Assembly: GCF_032452875.1 (NCBI RefSeq)
Contig: NC_083875.1
Span: 80,188,178 to 80,252,177 of the forward strand
Direction of reading: 5' to 3'
Source of the DNA: Bos javanicus
Lineage: Eukaryota > Chordata > Mammalia > Artiodactyla > Bovidae
DNA: 64,000 nt
Below, piece after piece: positions 10,288-21,600 of the stretch; the stretch's first letter is position 1; each line of letters begins with the position of its first letter. A program made the translations under genes and the position numbers. Under the pieces are notes generated by a model. It saw only the letters and a list, made by a program, of their open reading frames with translations. It searched no databases and was not told the DNA's origin.

Positions 10288-10507
10288 CATCTTCCCTGGT
10301 AGCTCAGATGGTAAAGCGTCTGCTTGCAATGCAGGAGACCAGAGTTTGATCCCTGGATTGGGAAGATCCCCTGAAGAAGGAAATGGCAACCCACTCCAGT
10401 ACTCTTGCCTGGAAAATCCCATGGACAGAGGAGCCTGGTAGGCTACATTCCATGGGGTCACAAAGAGTTGGAGGACTGAGCGACTTCACTTTCACTTTTC
10501 ACTTTCA
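10288..10507 (+). mobile_element. Bov-tA SINE
   Basis: The tRNA-like head (ttccctggtagctcagatgg; B-box-like region near 10345) is followed by the BovA body and a cttcactttc-type tail. Target-site duplication is not clear, because the tail itself resembles the flank. Confidence 0.92.
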
Positions 10508-11137
10508 TTTTCTCTAGGTCTTTTTGACTTTTGCATATCTGCTCATGACATGGTCTTTAGTAGATACATGTTTGTGTAATCATGTTGCCTCTCTAGCTCC
10601 TGATTCTGCAGGTGTATTCTCTTTTGTAACTTCTCAGCTCAGACATAAACCCCACACATACCATAACCCACTCAAGCTTTCATGGATTTAGCAGTTTTGG
10701 TGAGAATTTGACGAGCTGTCTCTTCCATTGCTACCTACCCTCACATCATTTCACTGACTCTTCTTTATTCTCTCTCTATCCCAGTTTCCTCTTCCCTCCT
10801 GACTCTTTCTCTTCCACTCCAGCAGTGTAACAGGCATCTCACCCCATGCAGGATCATTTAGCAGAAGCCATGATTCCAGCCAACATCTGTGACCCCCCAG
10901 ACCCTTTCCCAACAAAGGTAGACTTTGTGCAAGATGAAGTCTAGTACCAGCTATTAAAAGTAAGTATAATAACAGAGAAATACAGTGTTGCTGTGCTATA
11001 TTAGAATATCATTTCTGGTCAAAGTTTGAAGACTGTCCAGTGCTCTAGCCCATGGCATCTGAGGAGAGATTGGTGGAAGGGAGGATGAGAGGAAGTGAGG
11101 GTAGTGAATAACTCACACTTCCTAAGACATGTTCTTT
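10508..11137. other. No gene seen
   Basis: Unremarkable sequence with a pyrimidine-rich patch at about 10,720-10,830. No assignable element or credible frame. Confidence 0.5.
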
Positions 11138-12325
11138 CTTGTTCAGTCACTAAGTCATGTCTGACTCTTTACAACCCCATGTACTGGAACACGCCAGGCT
11201 TCTCTGTATTCCACTAACTCCCAGAGTTTGCTGAAATTCGTGTCCATTGAGCCAGTGATGGTATCTAACAATCTTATACTCTGCCATTTCCTTCTCCTTT
11301 TGCCTTCAGCCTTTCCCAGCATCAGGGTCTTTTTCCAGTGAGTTGGCTCCTTGCATCAGGTGGCCAAAGTATTGAACTTCAGCAAAAGTCCTTCCAATGA
11401 ATATTCAGGTTGGTTTATTTTAGGAGTGACTGGTTTGATCTCCTTGCAGTCCAAGGGACTCTCAAAAGTCTTCTCTAGCATCACAATTTGAAGCATTGGT
11501 TCTTTGGAACTCAGCCTTCTTTATGGTCCATCTCACATCTGTACATGACTACTGGAAAAACCATAGCTTTGACTCTATGGACCTTTGTTGAAAGTGATGT
11601 CTCTGCTTCTTAATATGATGTCTAGGTTTGTCATAGTTTTCCTTCCAGGGAGCAAGCATCTTTTAATTTCATGGCTGCAGTCACGGTCTGCAGTGGTTTT
11701 GGAGTCCAAGAAAGTAAAATCTACCACTGTTTCCACTTTTTCTGTTTCTCTTTGCCATGAAGTGATAGTTTTTTTTAGTGTTGTTTCAAGCCAGCTTTTC
11801 CACTCTTATCTGTCACTCTCATCAAGAGGCTCTTTAGTTCCTCTTCACTTTGTGTCATTAGAGTGGTATCATCTACATATCAGAGGTTATTGATATTTCT
11901 CCCAGCAATCTTGATTCAGCTTGTGACTTATCCAGCCTTGCATTTCTCATGATGTACTCTACATATAAGTTAAATAAGCAGGGTGACAATATATAGCCTT
12001 GTCATACTCCTTTCTCAGTTTTGAACCAATCTGTTGTTCCATGTCTAGTTCTAATTGTTCCTTTTTGACCAGCTTACAGGTTTCTCAGAAGACAGGTAAC
12101 ATGGTCTGGTATTCCCATCTGTTTAAGAATTTTCCACAGTTTGTTGTGATCCACAGAGTCAAAGGCTTTAGGGTAGTCAATGAAGCAGAAGTAGTTGTTT
12201 TTCTGGAATTCCCTCGCATTTGGCATGACCCAATGAATGTTAGTAATATGGTCTCTGGTTCTTCTGCCTCTTCAAAACCCAGCTTGTACATCTGGAAATT
12301 TTTGCTTCAGGTACTGCTGAGGCAG
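11138..12325 (-). mobile_element. BovB LINE, diverged 5'-truncated copy
   Basis: The minus strand reads from the BovB 3' end (left) into the reverse-transcriptase region (right), including the motif A region near 12,150-12,180. It is more diverged than other copies and has many frame breaks. At about 12,325 the BovB match stops abruptly and a different sequence, which keeps an open frame, begins. Confidence 0.88.
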
Positions 12326-12585
12326 TAACGTGCCATCTTCCTCTTGCAATCATTTGAGCCTGCTGGAATTTTCAAAGTAGGTGTTTCTGCCATCCTCAGT
12401 TCTTCTTTCAAGTTTTGTTGCATCTCTTCATCCAAGGCTATCTTAATAAGCATGTCTTGTGTTACTGTCACTTTAGGGTCTGAGGTTTTGGTGCCTACCC
12501 TGGAGAGCTTTAGTTTTATTCTGTTCCAGGTGCTCATAAGAGTGAGCCTTTCTCTAGATAAATCAACAACAAACTGCCATCTCAC
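12326..12585 (-). other. Unidentified open frame fused to BovB
   Basis: The minus strand is open from an ATG at 12,583-12,585 to a stop at 12,307-12,309. Its last few residues (about CLSST) come from BovB sequence in another phase. The product is about 92 residues, hydrophilic, with many Lys, Glu and Thr, and a helix-like acidic/basic stretch (DEEMQQNLKEEL). I do not recognise it. It could be BovB 5' sequence joined by internal deletion, a host exon captured by a chimeric retrotransposition, or chance. No start context, promoter or splice signal supports expression. Confidence 0.3.
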
Positions 12586-12599
12586 TCCACTTTAAACCA

Positions 12600-12834
12600 T
12601 TATGGAGCCCTTTTTATGTGCCAGGAGCTGAACTGTGGTGGTTACTTGCATTATCTCCTTATATCCTTACAACTGCCCTTCAAGACAGACCCGACCATTA
12701 TCTCCATCATATAGGGGCAGAAACTGGGATTCAGAGGGGATAGTAATCGTGTCCTAAGACACACAACTATGAATAGCAGAGCCAGGTTATGAACCTCCAA
12801 CTCACCCCAAAGCCTGTGAGCCTAAATGTGAAGC
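12600..12834 (-). mobile_element. MIR SINE
   Basis: Antisense MIR order: tttttatgtgccagg, attatctccttatatcc, aactgggattcag, and cagagccaggttatgaacc. It is diverged but nearly full length. Confidence 0.75.
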
Positions 12835-14276
12835 TATTTACCATGGCTGGGGGAGGAGGGGATGAGGAATGAAAACCAGTATTTTGTTATATCAACAGAT
12901 ATGTTTACACTCTCCCTATAAACAGTGAAATTTCCCCACAGGAGTCACATCAGAAGAGGCAGTAAGTCCTAAAAGCACACTGGTGAACTTGACTGTCTTA
13001 ACTGCTGTTAGCTTTTTTTGTGCATCAGTGTCTTTTCTTTTGCCATCATCTTTTTTTCTTCGTTAATCAAAGTGTCTCAACCAAGCTCTCATCTGGAAAA
13101 ACTGTCTATAGTTTTCTAGAGGAAAATCTGCTTCCCTTTTCACTTTTTTATAAGATCTCTTCCCACAAAAGGCAATATCCTTGAATTTGTATCATTCCTG
13201 GCATTAGTGAACCAGGGTCAGAAACCTGTGTAGGTTTTTAAGGTAACTGACTTCTTTCTCCCCGCTCCCCCCTCCATACATGTGCGTGTGTGCAAGTGCG
13301 CACACACACACTGCCTCATGGTTATTAAAAATGTAAACTTAAAACTCTTGGGTTCAGGTAGTCTATTAAAATGACTTCAAAATATGTTGAGTTTGTGTGA
13401 GAGTGGGGTGGGGGTCAGTTGCAGTGTCAAGATCGAGCACACTGTGAACCAGCTCTGGAGCCCACTTTCCACAAAGATTTATGCAACAGGATGGCTAATG
13501 ACAGGCTCCCTTCTTGAAAAATGGACTGACTCAGAATACAGATGTTTCGCCTACCCTTGCATTTTAAGTTAGGAGCTGGCTGTGGCAATTCCCAGGGAGT
13601 CTTTGAATCATCTGTTCTTGTATTATGCCATTGCTCTTTTTAGAACAATCTAGTACATGTCAGCTGAAAGAAAAGTTACTTGCAAAGAGTACTTTGCACA
13701 TACTTTTTATGTGGGGATGGGGACACAGAGTTCTCTTTCTTCCTCTCCATGTGGGAACATGGTGAAGAGAATGAGTTAATAATTCTCAGAGAAAGAGATG
13801 AGTTATGAACCCAGACACCTGGAGAACTTCATAAAATGAAGTCATTTCATTTTAACTTTAGTCCTGGGGTGTATAAAGTGATGAAGACATGGTTATTTCA
13901 CTTTAATAGATAAATACTAACACAAAGGAGATGAACCAGAGAAACCTGAATTTGTGCATAGCCTTGTGAAGCAAAAATAAACTGGGTACCTATTGTGAAA
14001 TCATTTTTGGTGCAGTATGCCCTGGGCTCTGTCACTCCTGGTATTTTTTTCCATCTACATAAGAGTGTCCCAGTCTAAGCAGATCCTGGATTTAGATAAA
14101 CAGACGGTTTCTTTTTAGATAAATCAGATGAGGTCCTGGATTGTGCTAGCACAGGAGAAAAGCTTATTCTTCTATTTGTCAAGTATTTGTCTTTACTAAA
14201 GCATTCTGTAAGGCACTAAATCCTGGTTTCCACTCTCATCTTTTATTACCCCCTCATTTCCTGGGATTCTGGGATG
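12835..14276. other. No gene seen
   Basis: Apparently unique sequence with a short (CA)n/(TG)n patch at about 13,280-13,312. No recognisable transposon and no coding frame I would support. Confidence 0.5.
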
Positions 14277-14290
14277 AGTGGTGGAAAAGG

Positions 14291-14502
14291 TGGTTGTGGT
14301 TTAGTCGCTAAGTCGTGTCCAACTCTTGTGACCCCATGGACTGTAGCCTGCCAGGCTTCTCTGTTCATAGGATTCTCCAGGCAAGAATACTGGAGTGGGT
14401 TGCCACTTCCTTCTCCAGGGGATCTTCCCAACCCAGGAATTGAACCTGGGTCTCCTGTGTTGCAGGCAGATTCTTTACCATCTGAGCTACAAGGGAAGCC
14501 CC
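14291..14502 (-). mobile_element. Bov-tA SINE
   Basis: A full minus-strand copy ending in the tRNA-like head at 14,480-14,502. Flanks agtggtggaaaagg (14,277-14,290) and agtggaagaaaagg (14,503-14,516) form a 14-bp target-site duplication with two mismatches. Confidence 0.95.
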
Positions 14503-14803
14503 AGTGGAAGAAAAGGCAACAATATTAGTATCACAGAATTTTAGATCAAAATGTGCTTCAGAGGAAATGCTCCTCAAATGTCCCTCAAATGTATCTGCAT
14601 GAACTGATGATAATTAGGAGATTTTCAGCATTTGAACAAAATGAAAAGCAAATAAAGTATATTTTGTGTAACGCAACATGTATTCAATTTAAAAGGAGAT
14701 TAAAGAAAAGAATATTTGTCCTACTTTTCTAATTTGGGAGGAATGAAACCTTCATATTCTACCTTTTCTTTGCTGCCCCCTTTTCTGTGAATGAAACTAG
14801 AAT

Positions 14804-15290
14804 GTGTCACCCCAAAATATGTCTTTTTGACAGGAAAAATTATTTTAAGCTGAAAGCAATTAAGAAGCACAAATGTAGGAAAAGCTCCGCCTTTTGTGCC
14901 TAAAGTCAGGGTATAAATTCTCCTTTTACTGGAGATAGGCTCTTACCAGCCCAGAGACACCAGAGAAATGTAGGAACAAACCTTACTCCACTCGTGTCTT
15001 CCCGTATAGTTACCTCCCCACAGCCTGCCACTTTTGAAGCCTAAAATTACTTTCTTTTGTCCCATTTCTCTAAAGACTTGTTGTTCTTTGTCGAAGTTGC
15101 TATACAATCTGGAGTTCTCAGCCATTGCTTTGAGTTGCTCTTCTTTTAGGTTTCTCCTGACTGATGTGAGCTGCATGCTTCGTTTTTCTCTTGTTAACTT
15201 GTTGTTGTTGTTAAGAGCCCCAGCTGAAAACCTAAGATCCCTAAAGTTTTACGTCTCTTGCACCTGTCAGAGGAGAAGAGGCTCAAGAAA
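14804..15290 (+). mobile_element. LTR-like segment (candidate)
   Basis: It starts tgtcaccccaaaatatg, has a TATA-like gggtataaattc at about 14,908-14,919, and continues through tttctcctgactgatgtgagc and gttaagagccccagctgaaaacc. These phrases are typical of old mammalian ERV LTRs. It contains no coding sequence. The family and exact ends are not determined. Confidence 0.4.
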
Positions 15291-15504
15291 CTGAGACCCA
15301 GGTGGGTCAGACCCAAAGTATCACTTTGTCCCTGGGCTGGGCAAGAGCTCAGTAACACTGTAAATCCAGTCCAGAGGGCAGTCTCCTCCCTCCTTTGCAA
15401 CCAGATTCAACCAAATCCTCTCCACAAGGCTAATCTGACTCATACTCAATCACAAGCAGAGGAGGTGGAGCAGAGACAGAATAATGGCTTGCTAGAGTGG
15501 GCCA

Positions 15505-15712
15505 GGCTTCCCAGGGGGCTCAGTGGTAAAGAATCTGCCTGCAATGTGGGAGATGTGGGTTGAATCCCTGGGTTGGGAAGAACCCCTGGAGAAGGAAATG
15601 GCAACCCACTCCACTGTTTTTGCCTGGAAAATCCCATGGACAGAAGAGCCTGATGGGCTACAGTCCATGGGGTCACAAAAGAGTTGGACATGACTTAGCA
15701 GCTAAACAACAA
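15505..15712 (+). mobile_element. Bov-tA SINE
   Basis: A plus-strand tRNA-like head and BovA body with a caacaaca tail. Short flanking repeats agtgggc at 15,496-15,502 and 15,716-15,722 are a possible target-site duplication. Confidence 0.93.
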
Positions 15713-15722
15713 CATAGTGGGC

Positions 15723-16084
15723 TGGGCTTAGCCTGCTTAACCACTGAAAGAGACACAGGTGCAGTGAACTCTTACGCAGACCTTGCCCACCAGTGAGCCA
15801 TGCGCAGTAAATGTCAGCTCATCTGTTGGTGGTTCTCTTCCTTTTGGATGGCGTGAGTGTGGAGTGGAAACTCTCTTTCCATCATTGGCCTAGATGTGGA
15901 AATGTTGGAGGAAGATCCTCCATGAGCCAAAATGGAGAGTTCAAGAGGGCGGGGCTAGCTATAGAATTTACTGAAAGAGCCTCAGTGCTTTGACAGTTTC
16001 ATTGTGTCTGGCATTACTGCATAGCTGAGAGTTGGAGAGAATCATAGAATGGAGTTTGTAGTTCCACAATCAGACTAAGATTTT
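15723..16084. other. No gene seen
   Basis: No recognisable element. A short frame at 15,811-15,993 has no supporting features. Confidence 0.5.
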
Positions 16085-16151
16085 TCAAAATTAAAAATTT
16101 TTAAATTGTGAAATCTATATGAAATTTACAGACGACCATTTTTAAGTGCAC

Positions 16152-16428
16152 TGCTGCTGCTGCTGCTAAGTTGCTTCAGTCGTGTCCGACTCTGTGTGAC
16201 CCCATAGATGGCCTCCTACCAGGCTCCTCTGTCCCTGGGATTCTCCAAGCAAGAACACTGGAGTGGGTTGCCACTTCCTTCTCCAATGCATGAAAGTGAA
16301 AAGTGAAAGTGAAGTCGCTCAGTCGTGTCTGACTCTTAGCAACCTCATGGACTGCAGCCCACCAGGCTCCTCCGTCCATGGGATTTTCCAGGCAAGAGTA
16401 CTGGAGTGGGGTGCCATTGCCTTCTCCA
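16152..16428 (-). mobile_element. Bov-A2 SINE (dimer) in old L1
   Basis: A minus-strand dimer beginning with (CTG)n. A perfect 12-bp target-site duplication, ttttaagtgcac, is at 16,140-16,151 and 16,429-16,440. Confidence 0.96.
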
Positions 16429-16540
16429 TTTTAAGTGCACAGTTCAGTGATATTAGGTATATTCACATTGTTGGGTAACAATAACCATCATATATCTCTA
16501 GAACTTTTTAATCTCAAATTGAAACTCTGTACCAATGAAA

Positions 16541-17500
16541 TTATTGACTATGCCAAAACCTTTGACTGTGTGGATCACAATAAACTGTGGAAAATTCTTC
16601 ACGAGATGGGAATACCAGACCACCTGACCTGCCTCTTGAGAAACCTATATGCAGGTCAGGAAGCAACAGTTAGAACGGGACATAGAACAACAGACTGGTT
16701 CCAAATAGGAAAAGGAGTACATCAAGGCTATATATTGTCACCCTACTTACTTAACTTCTATGCAGAGTACATCATGAGAAACGCTGGGCTGGAAGAAGCA
16801 TAAGCTGGAATCAAGATTGCTGGGAGAAATCTCAATAACCTCAGATATGCAGATGACACCACCCTTATGGCAGAAAGTGAAGAGGAACTAAAGAGCCTCT
16901 TGATGAAAATGAAAGAGGAGAGTGAAAAAGTTGGCTTAAAGCTCAACATTCAGAAAACAGATTCATGGCATCTGGTCCCATATGACCAAACTAGATAGCA
17001 TGTTAAAAAGCAGAGACGTTACTTTGCCAACAAAGGTCCGTCTAGTCAAGGCTATGGTTTTTCCAGTGGTCATGTATGGATGTGAAAGTTGGACTTTCAC
17101 AAGAAAGCTGAGCACTGAAGAATTGATGCTTTTGAACTGTGGTGTTGGAGAAGACTCTTGAGAGTCCCTTGGACTGCAAGGAGATCCAACCAGTCCGTTC
17201 TGAAGGAAATCAGCCCTGGGATTTCTTTGGAGGGAATGATGCTGAAGTTGAAACTCCAGTACTTTGGCCACCTCATGCGAAGAGTTGACTCATTGGAAAA
17301 GACTCTGATGCTGGGAGGGACTGGGGGCAGGAGGAGAAGGGGTCGACAGAGGATGAGATGGCTGCATGGCATCACCGACTTGATGGATGTGAGTTTGAGT
17401 AAACTCCGGGAGTTGGTGATGGACAGGGAGGCCTGGCATGCTACAATTCATGGGGTCGCAAAGAGTTGGATATGACTGAGCGACTGAACTGAACTGAACT
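16541..17500 (+). mobile_element. BovB LINE, 5'-truncated, with internal deletion
   Basis: It runs from the reverse-transcriptase motif A region to the BovB 3' tail (gaactgaact repeats). Host L1 sequence aatgaaa at 16,534-16,540 and 17,501-17,507 is a 7-bp target-site duplication. The frame has the intact catalytic box YADD (16,846-16,857) but a TAA at 16,801-16,803, where CAA is expected. About 150 bases are missing near 16,978, where ctggtccca jumps to tatgaccaa. It is non-functional. Confidence 0.92.
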
Positions 17501-17620
17501 AATGAAACAATAACTCCCTCCTTCCTCCAGCTCCTGACAACCACTGTTCTACTTTCTGCCTCTATTAAGTTGCTTATTCTAAGTACCACATGTTAGAGGA
17601 ATAATATATATTCCTTCTCA

Positions 17621-17851
17621 ATTCAGTTCAGTTGCTCAGTCGTGTCCAACTCTTTGCGACCCTGTGAACCACAGTACGCCAGGCCTCCCTGTTCATCACC
17701 AACTGCTGGAGTCTACCTAAACTCATGTCCATTGAGTTGGTGATGCCATCCCACCATCTCATCCTCTGTCATCCCCTTCTCCTCCTGCCCTCAATCCTTC
17801 CCAGCATCAGGGTCTTTTCAAATGAGTCAGCTCCTCACATCAGGTGGCCAA
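17621..17851 (-). mobile_element. BovB LINE 3' fragment
   Basis: About 230 bases of the BovB 3' end on the minus strand, starting with ttcagttcag. It lies only 120 bases from the oppositely oriented BovB at 16,541-17,500, within the same old L1 host. Confidence 0.9.
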
Positions 17852-18010
17852 ATGCCCTATATACAAAGATAAATACCTTGTATATCCTCTTGTGAGTAGC
17901 TTCTTTCACTTAGCATAATGTCTTCAAGGTTGATTTCTACTGTAGTAGGTATTGGAATTTCCTCCTTTTTAAGACTAGCTAATAATTCCATTGTATGTAT
18001 TTAACTGACT

Positions 18011-18324
18011 GTTCTCTGTGGAAACTTGAGTTGGAGCTTCAACATGGCAGCTGGTACCTGTTGAACCAATAGTTCTAAGAATGGCTTAAAAATACCAGAG
18101 TCCTAGCATCTTCCTGATGCATAGAGCTGGGGACTGGGAGTTGTAAGATACATTTTTTTTTTTTTTTTGAGAGTTACTATATGGTTTCATTTCTGTGAAA
18201 ATAACAGAGAAAATAATATACAGTGGCCGAATTTAGAATAGTGGCTACTCTGGTGGCGGGGGGCAGTATATTGAATGGGAAGGGGCAGAAAGAGGTTTCT
18301 AGATTGGTGAAAATGTTCTATGTC
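18011..18324. other. Flank of the young L1, partly LINE 3'-like
   Basis: No gene. A T-run is at about 18,152-18,168. From about 18,170 the sequence resembles an old L1 3' untranslated region and continues seamlessly after the L1 insertion at 24,701. This supports a single target site. Confidence 0.4.
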
Positions 18325-18350
18325 TTTTTTTTTTTTTTTTAGTTTTTTTT

Positions 18351-18356
18351 TTTATT
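18351..18356 (-). promoter_or_regulatory. L1 polyadenylation signal
   Basis: TTTATT on the plus strand is AATAAA on the element's sense strand, immediately before the A-tail. Confidence 0.7.
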
Positions 18357-18644
18357 CAATTTTAATTAAAAAAAAATTATACATGTGTTCCCCATCCTGA
18401 ACCCTCCTCCCTCCTCCCTCCTCATACCATCCCTCTGGGTCGTCCCAGTGCACCAGCCCCAAGCATCCAGCATCGTGCATTGAACCTGGACTGGCATCTC
18501 GTTTCATACATGACATTTCACATGTTTCAATGCCATTCTCCCAAATCTTCCCACCCTCTCCCTCTCCCACAGAGTCCATAAGCCTGTTCTATACATCAGT
18601 GTCTCTTTTGCTGTCTTGTATACAGGGTTATCATTACCATCTTT

Positions 18645-21600
18645 CTAAATTCCATATATATGCGTTAGTATACTGTATTGGTGTTTTTCCTTCTGGCTTA
18701 CTTCACTCTGTATAATAGGCTCCAGTTTCATCCACCTCATTAGAACTGATTCAAATGTATTCTTTTTAATGGCTGAGTAATACTCCATTGTGTATATGTA
18801 CCACAGATTTCTTATCCATTCATCTGCTGATGGACATCTAGGTTGTTTCCATGTCCTGGCTATTATAAACAGTGCTGCGATGAACATTGGGGTACACGTG
18901 TCTCTTTCCCTTCTGGTTTCCTCAGTGTGTATGCCCAGCAGTGGGATTGCTGGATCATAAGGCAGTTCTATTTCCAGTTTTTTAAGGAATCTCCACACTG
19001 TTCTCCATAGTGGCTGTACTAGTTTGCATTCCCACCAACAGTGTAAGAGGGTTCCCTTTTCCCCACACCCTCTCCAGCATTTATTATTTGTAGACTTTTG
19101 GATCGCAGCCATTCTGACTGGTGTGAAATGGTATCTCATAGTGGTTTTGATTTGCATTTCTCTGATAATGAGTGATGTTGAGCATCTTTTCATGTGTTTG
19201 TTAGCCATCTGTATGTCTTCTTTGGAGAAATGTCTATTTAGATCTTTGGCCCATTTTTTGATTGGGTCATTTATTTTTCTGGAGTTGAGCTGTAGGAGTT
19301 GCTTGTATATTTTTGAGATTAGTTGTTTGTTGGTTGCTTCATTTGCTATTATTTTCTCCCATTCTGAAGGCTGTCTTTTCACCTTGCTAATAGTTTCCTT
19401 TGATGTACAGAAGCTTTTAATTTTAATTAGGTCCCATTTGTTTATTTTTGCTTTTATTTCCAATATTCTGGGAGGTGGGTCATAGAGGATCCTGCTGTGA
19501 TGTATGTCAGAGAGTGTTTTGCCTATGTTCTCCTCTAGGAGTTTTATAGTTTCTGGTCTTACATTGAGATCTTTAATCCATTTTGAGTTTATTTTTGTAT
19601 ATGGTGTTAGAAAGTGTTCTAGTTTCATTCTTTTACAAGTGGTTGACCAGATTTCCCAGCACCACTTGTTAAAGAGATTGTCTTTAATCCATTGTATATT
19701 CTTGCCTCCTTTGTCAAAGATAAAGTGTCCATATGTGCGTGGATTTATCTCTGGGCTTTCTATTTTGTTCCATTGATCTATATTTCTGTCTTTGTGCCAG
19801 TACTATACTGTCTTGATAACTGTGGCTTTGTAGTAGAGCCTGAAGTCAGGTAGGTTGATTCCTCCAGTTCCATTTTTCTTTCTCAAGATCGCTTTGGCTA
19901 TTCGAGGTTTTTTGTATTTCCATACAAATTGTGAAATTATTTGTTCTAGCTCTGTGAAGAATACTGTTGGTAGCTTGATAGGGATTGCATTGAATCTATA
20001 AATTGCTTTGGGTAGGATACTCATTTTCACTATATTGATTCTTCCAATCCATGAACATGGTATATTTCTCCATCTATTAGTGTCCTCTTTGATTTCTTTC
20101 ACCAGTGTTTTATAGTTTTCTATATATAGGTCTTTAGTTTCTTTAGGTAGATATATTCCTAAGTATTTTATTCTTTTCGTTGCAATGGTGAATGGAATTG
20201 TTTCCTTAATTTCTCTTTCTGTTTTCTCATTATTAGTGTATAGGAATGCAAGGGATTTCTGTGTGTTGATTTTATATCCTGCAACTTTACTATAATCATT
20301 GATTAGTTCTAGTAATTTTCTGGTGGAGTCTTTAGGGTTTTCTATGTAGAGGATCATGTCATCTGCAAATAGTGAGAGTTTTACTTCTTCTTTTCCAATT
20401 TGGATTCCTTTTATTTCTTTTTCTGCTCTGATTGCTGTGGCCAAAACTTCCAAAACTATGTTGAATAGTAATGGTGAAAGTGGGCACCCTTGTCTTGTTC
20501 CTGACTTTAGAGGAAATGCTTTCAATTTTTCACCATTGAGGATAATGTTTGCTGTGGGTTTGTCATATATAGCTTTTATTATGTTGAGGTATGTTCCTTC
20601 TATTCCTGCTTTCTGGAGAGTTTTTATCATAAATGGGTGTTGAATTTTGTCAAAGGCTTTCTCTGCATCTATTGAGATAATCATATGGTTTTTGTTTTTC
20701 AATTTGTTAATGTGGTGTATTACATTGATTGATTTGCGGATATTGAAGAATCCTTGCATCCCTGGGATAAAGCCCACTTGGTCATGGTGTATGATCTTTT
20801 TAATGTGTTGTTGGATTCTGATTGCTAGAATTTTGTTTAGGATTTTTGCATCTATGTTCCTCAGTGATATTGGCCTGTAGTTTTCTTTTTTTGTGGGATC
20901 TTTGTCAGGTTTTGGTATTAGGGTGATGGTGGCCTCATAGAATGAGTTTGGAAGTTTACCTTCCTCTGCAATTTTCTGGAAGAGTTTGAGCAGGATAGGT
21001 GTTAGCTCTTCTCTAAATTTTTGGTAGAATTCAGCTGTGAAGCCGTCTGGACCTGGGCTTTTGTTTGCTGGAAGATTTTTGATTACAGTTTCAATTTCCG
21101 TGCTTGTGATGGGTCTGTTAAGGTTTTCTATTTCTTCCTGGTCGAGTTTTGGAAAGTTGTACTTTTCTAAGAATTTGTCCATTTCTTCCTCGTTGTCCAT
21201 TTTATTGGCATATAATTGTTGATAATAGTCTCTTATGATCCTTTGTATTTCTGTGTTGTCTGTTGTGATCTCTCCATTTTCGTTTCTAATTTTATTGATT
21301 TGATTTTTCTCCCTTTGTTTCTTGATGAGTCTGGCTAATGGTTTATCAATTTTATTTATCCTTTCAAAGAACCAGCTTTTGGCTTTGTTGATTTTTGCTA
21401 TGGTCTCTTTTGTTTCTTTTGCATTTATTTCTGCTCTAATTTTTAAGATTTCTTTCCTTCTACTAACCCTGGGGTTCTTCATTTCTTCCTTTTCTAGTTG
21501 CTTTAGGTGTAGAGTTAGGTTATTTATTTGACTTTTTTCTTGTTTCTTGAGGTGTGCCTGTACTGCTATGAACTTTCCCCTTAGGACTGCTTTTACTGTG

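Larger units (their letters stand above)
16085..18010 (-). mobile_element. Old L1M-like LINE 3' region, host for three nested insertions
   Basis: The host segments 16,085-16,151, 16,429-16,540, 17,501-17,620 and 17,852-18,010 join into one continuous old L1 3' region on the minus strand. Markers are atttttaagtgcacagttcag, acattgttgggtaacaataacc, ctcctgacaaccactgttctac, and cacttagcataatgtcttcaagg. It carries one Bov-A2 and two BovB copies. Confidence 0.7.

Noticed and set aside
10290..10370. tRNA-like sequence (A- and B-box-like words) at this and other Bov-tA sites
   Set aside because: Each is the head of a Bov-tA SINE followed by the BovA body. None forms a stand-alone tRNA gene.
19024..19776. 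Plus-strand hydrophobic frames rich in Leu, Ile and Phe across 19-23.6 kb
   Set aside because: They are antisense shadows of the L1 ORF1 and ORF2 on the minus strand. The same pattern recurs opposite every L1 and BovB copy here.
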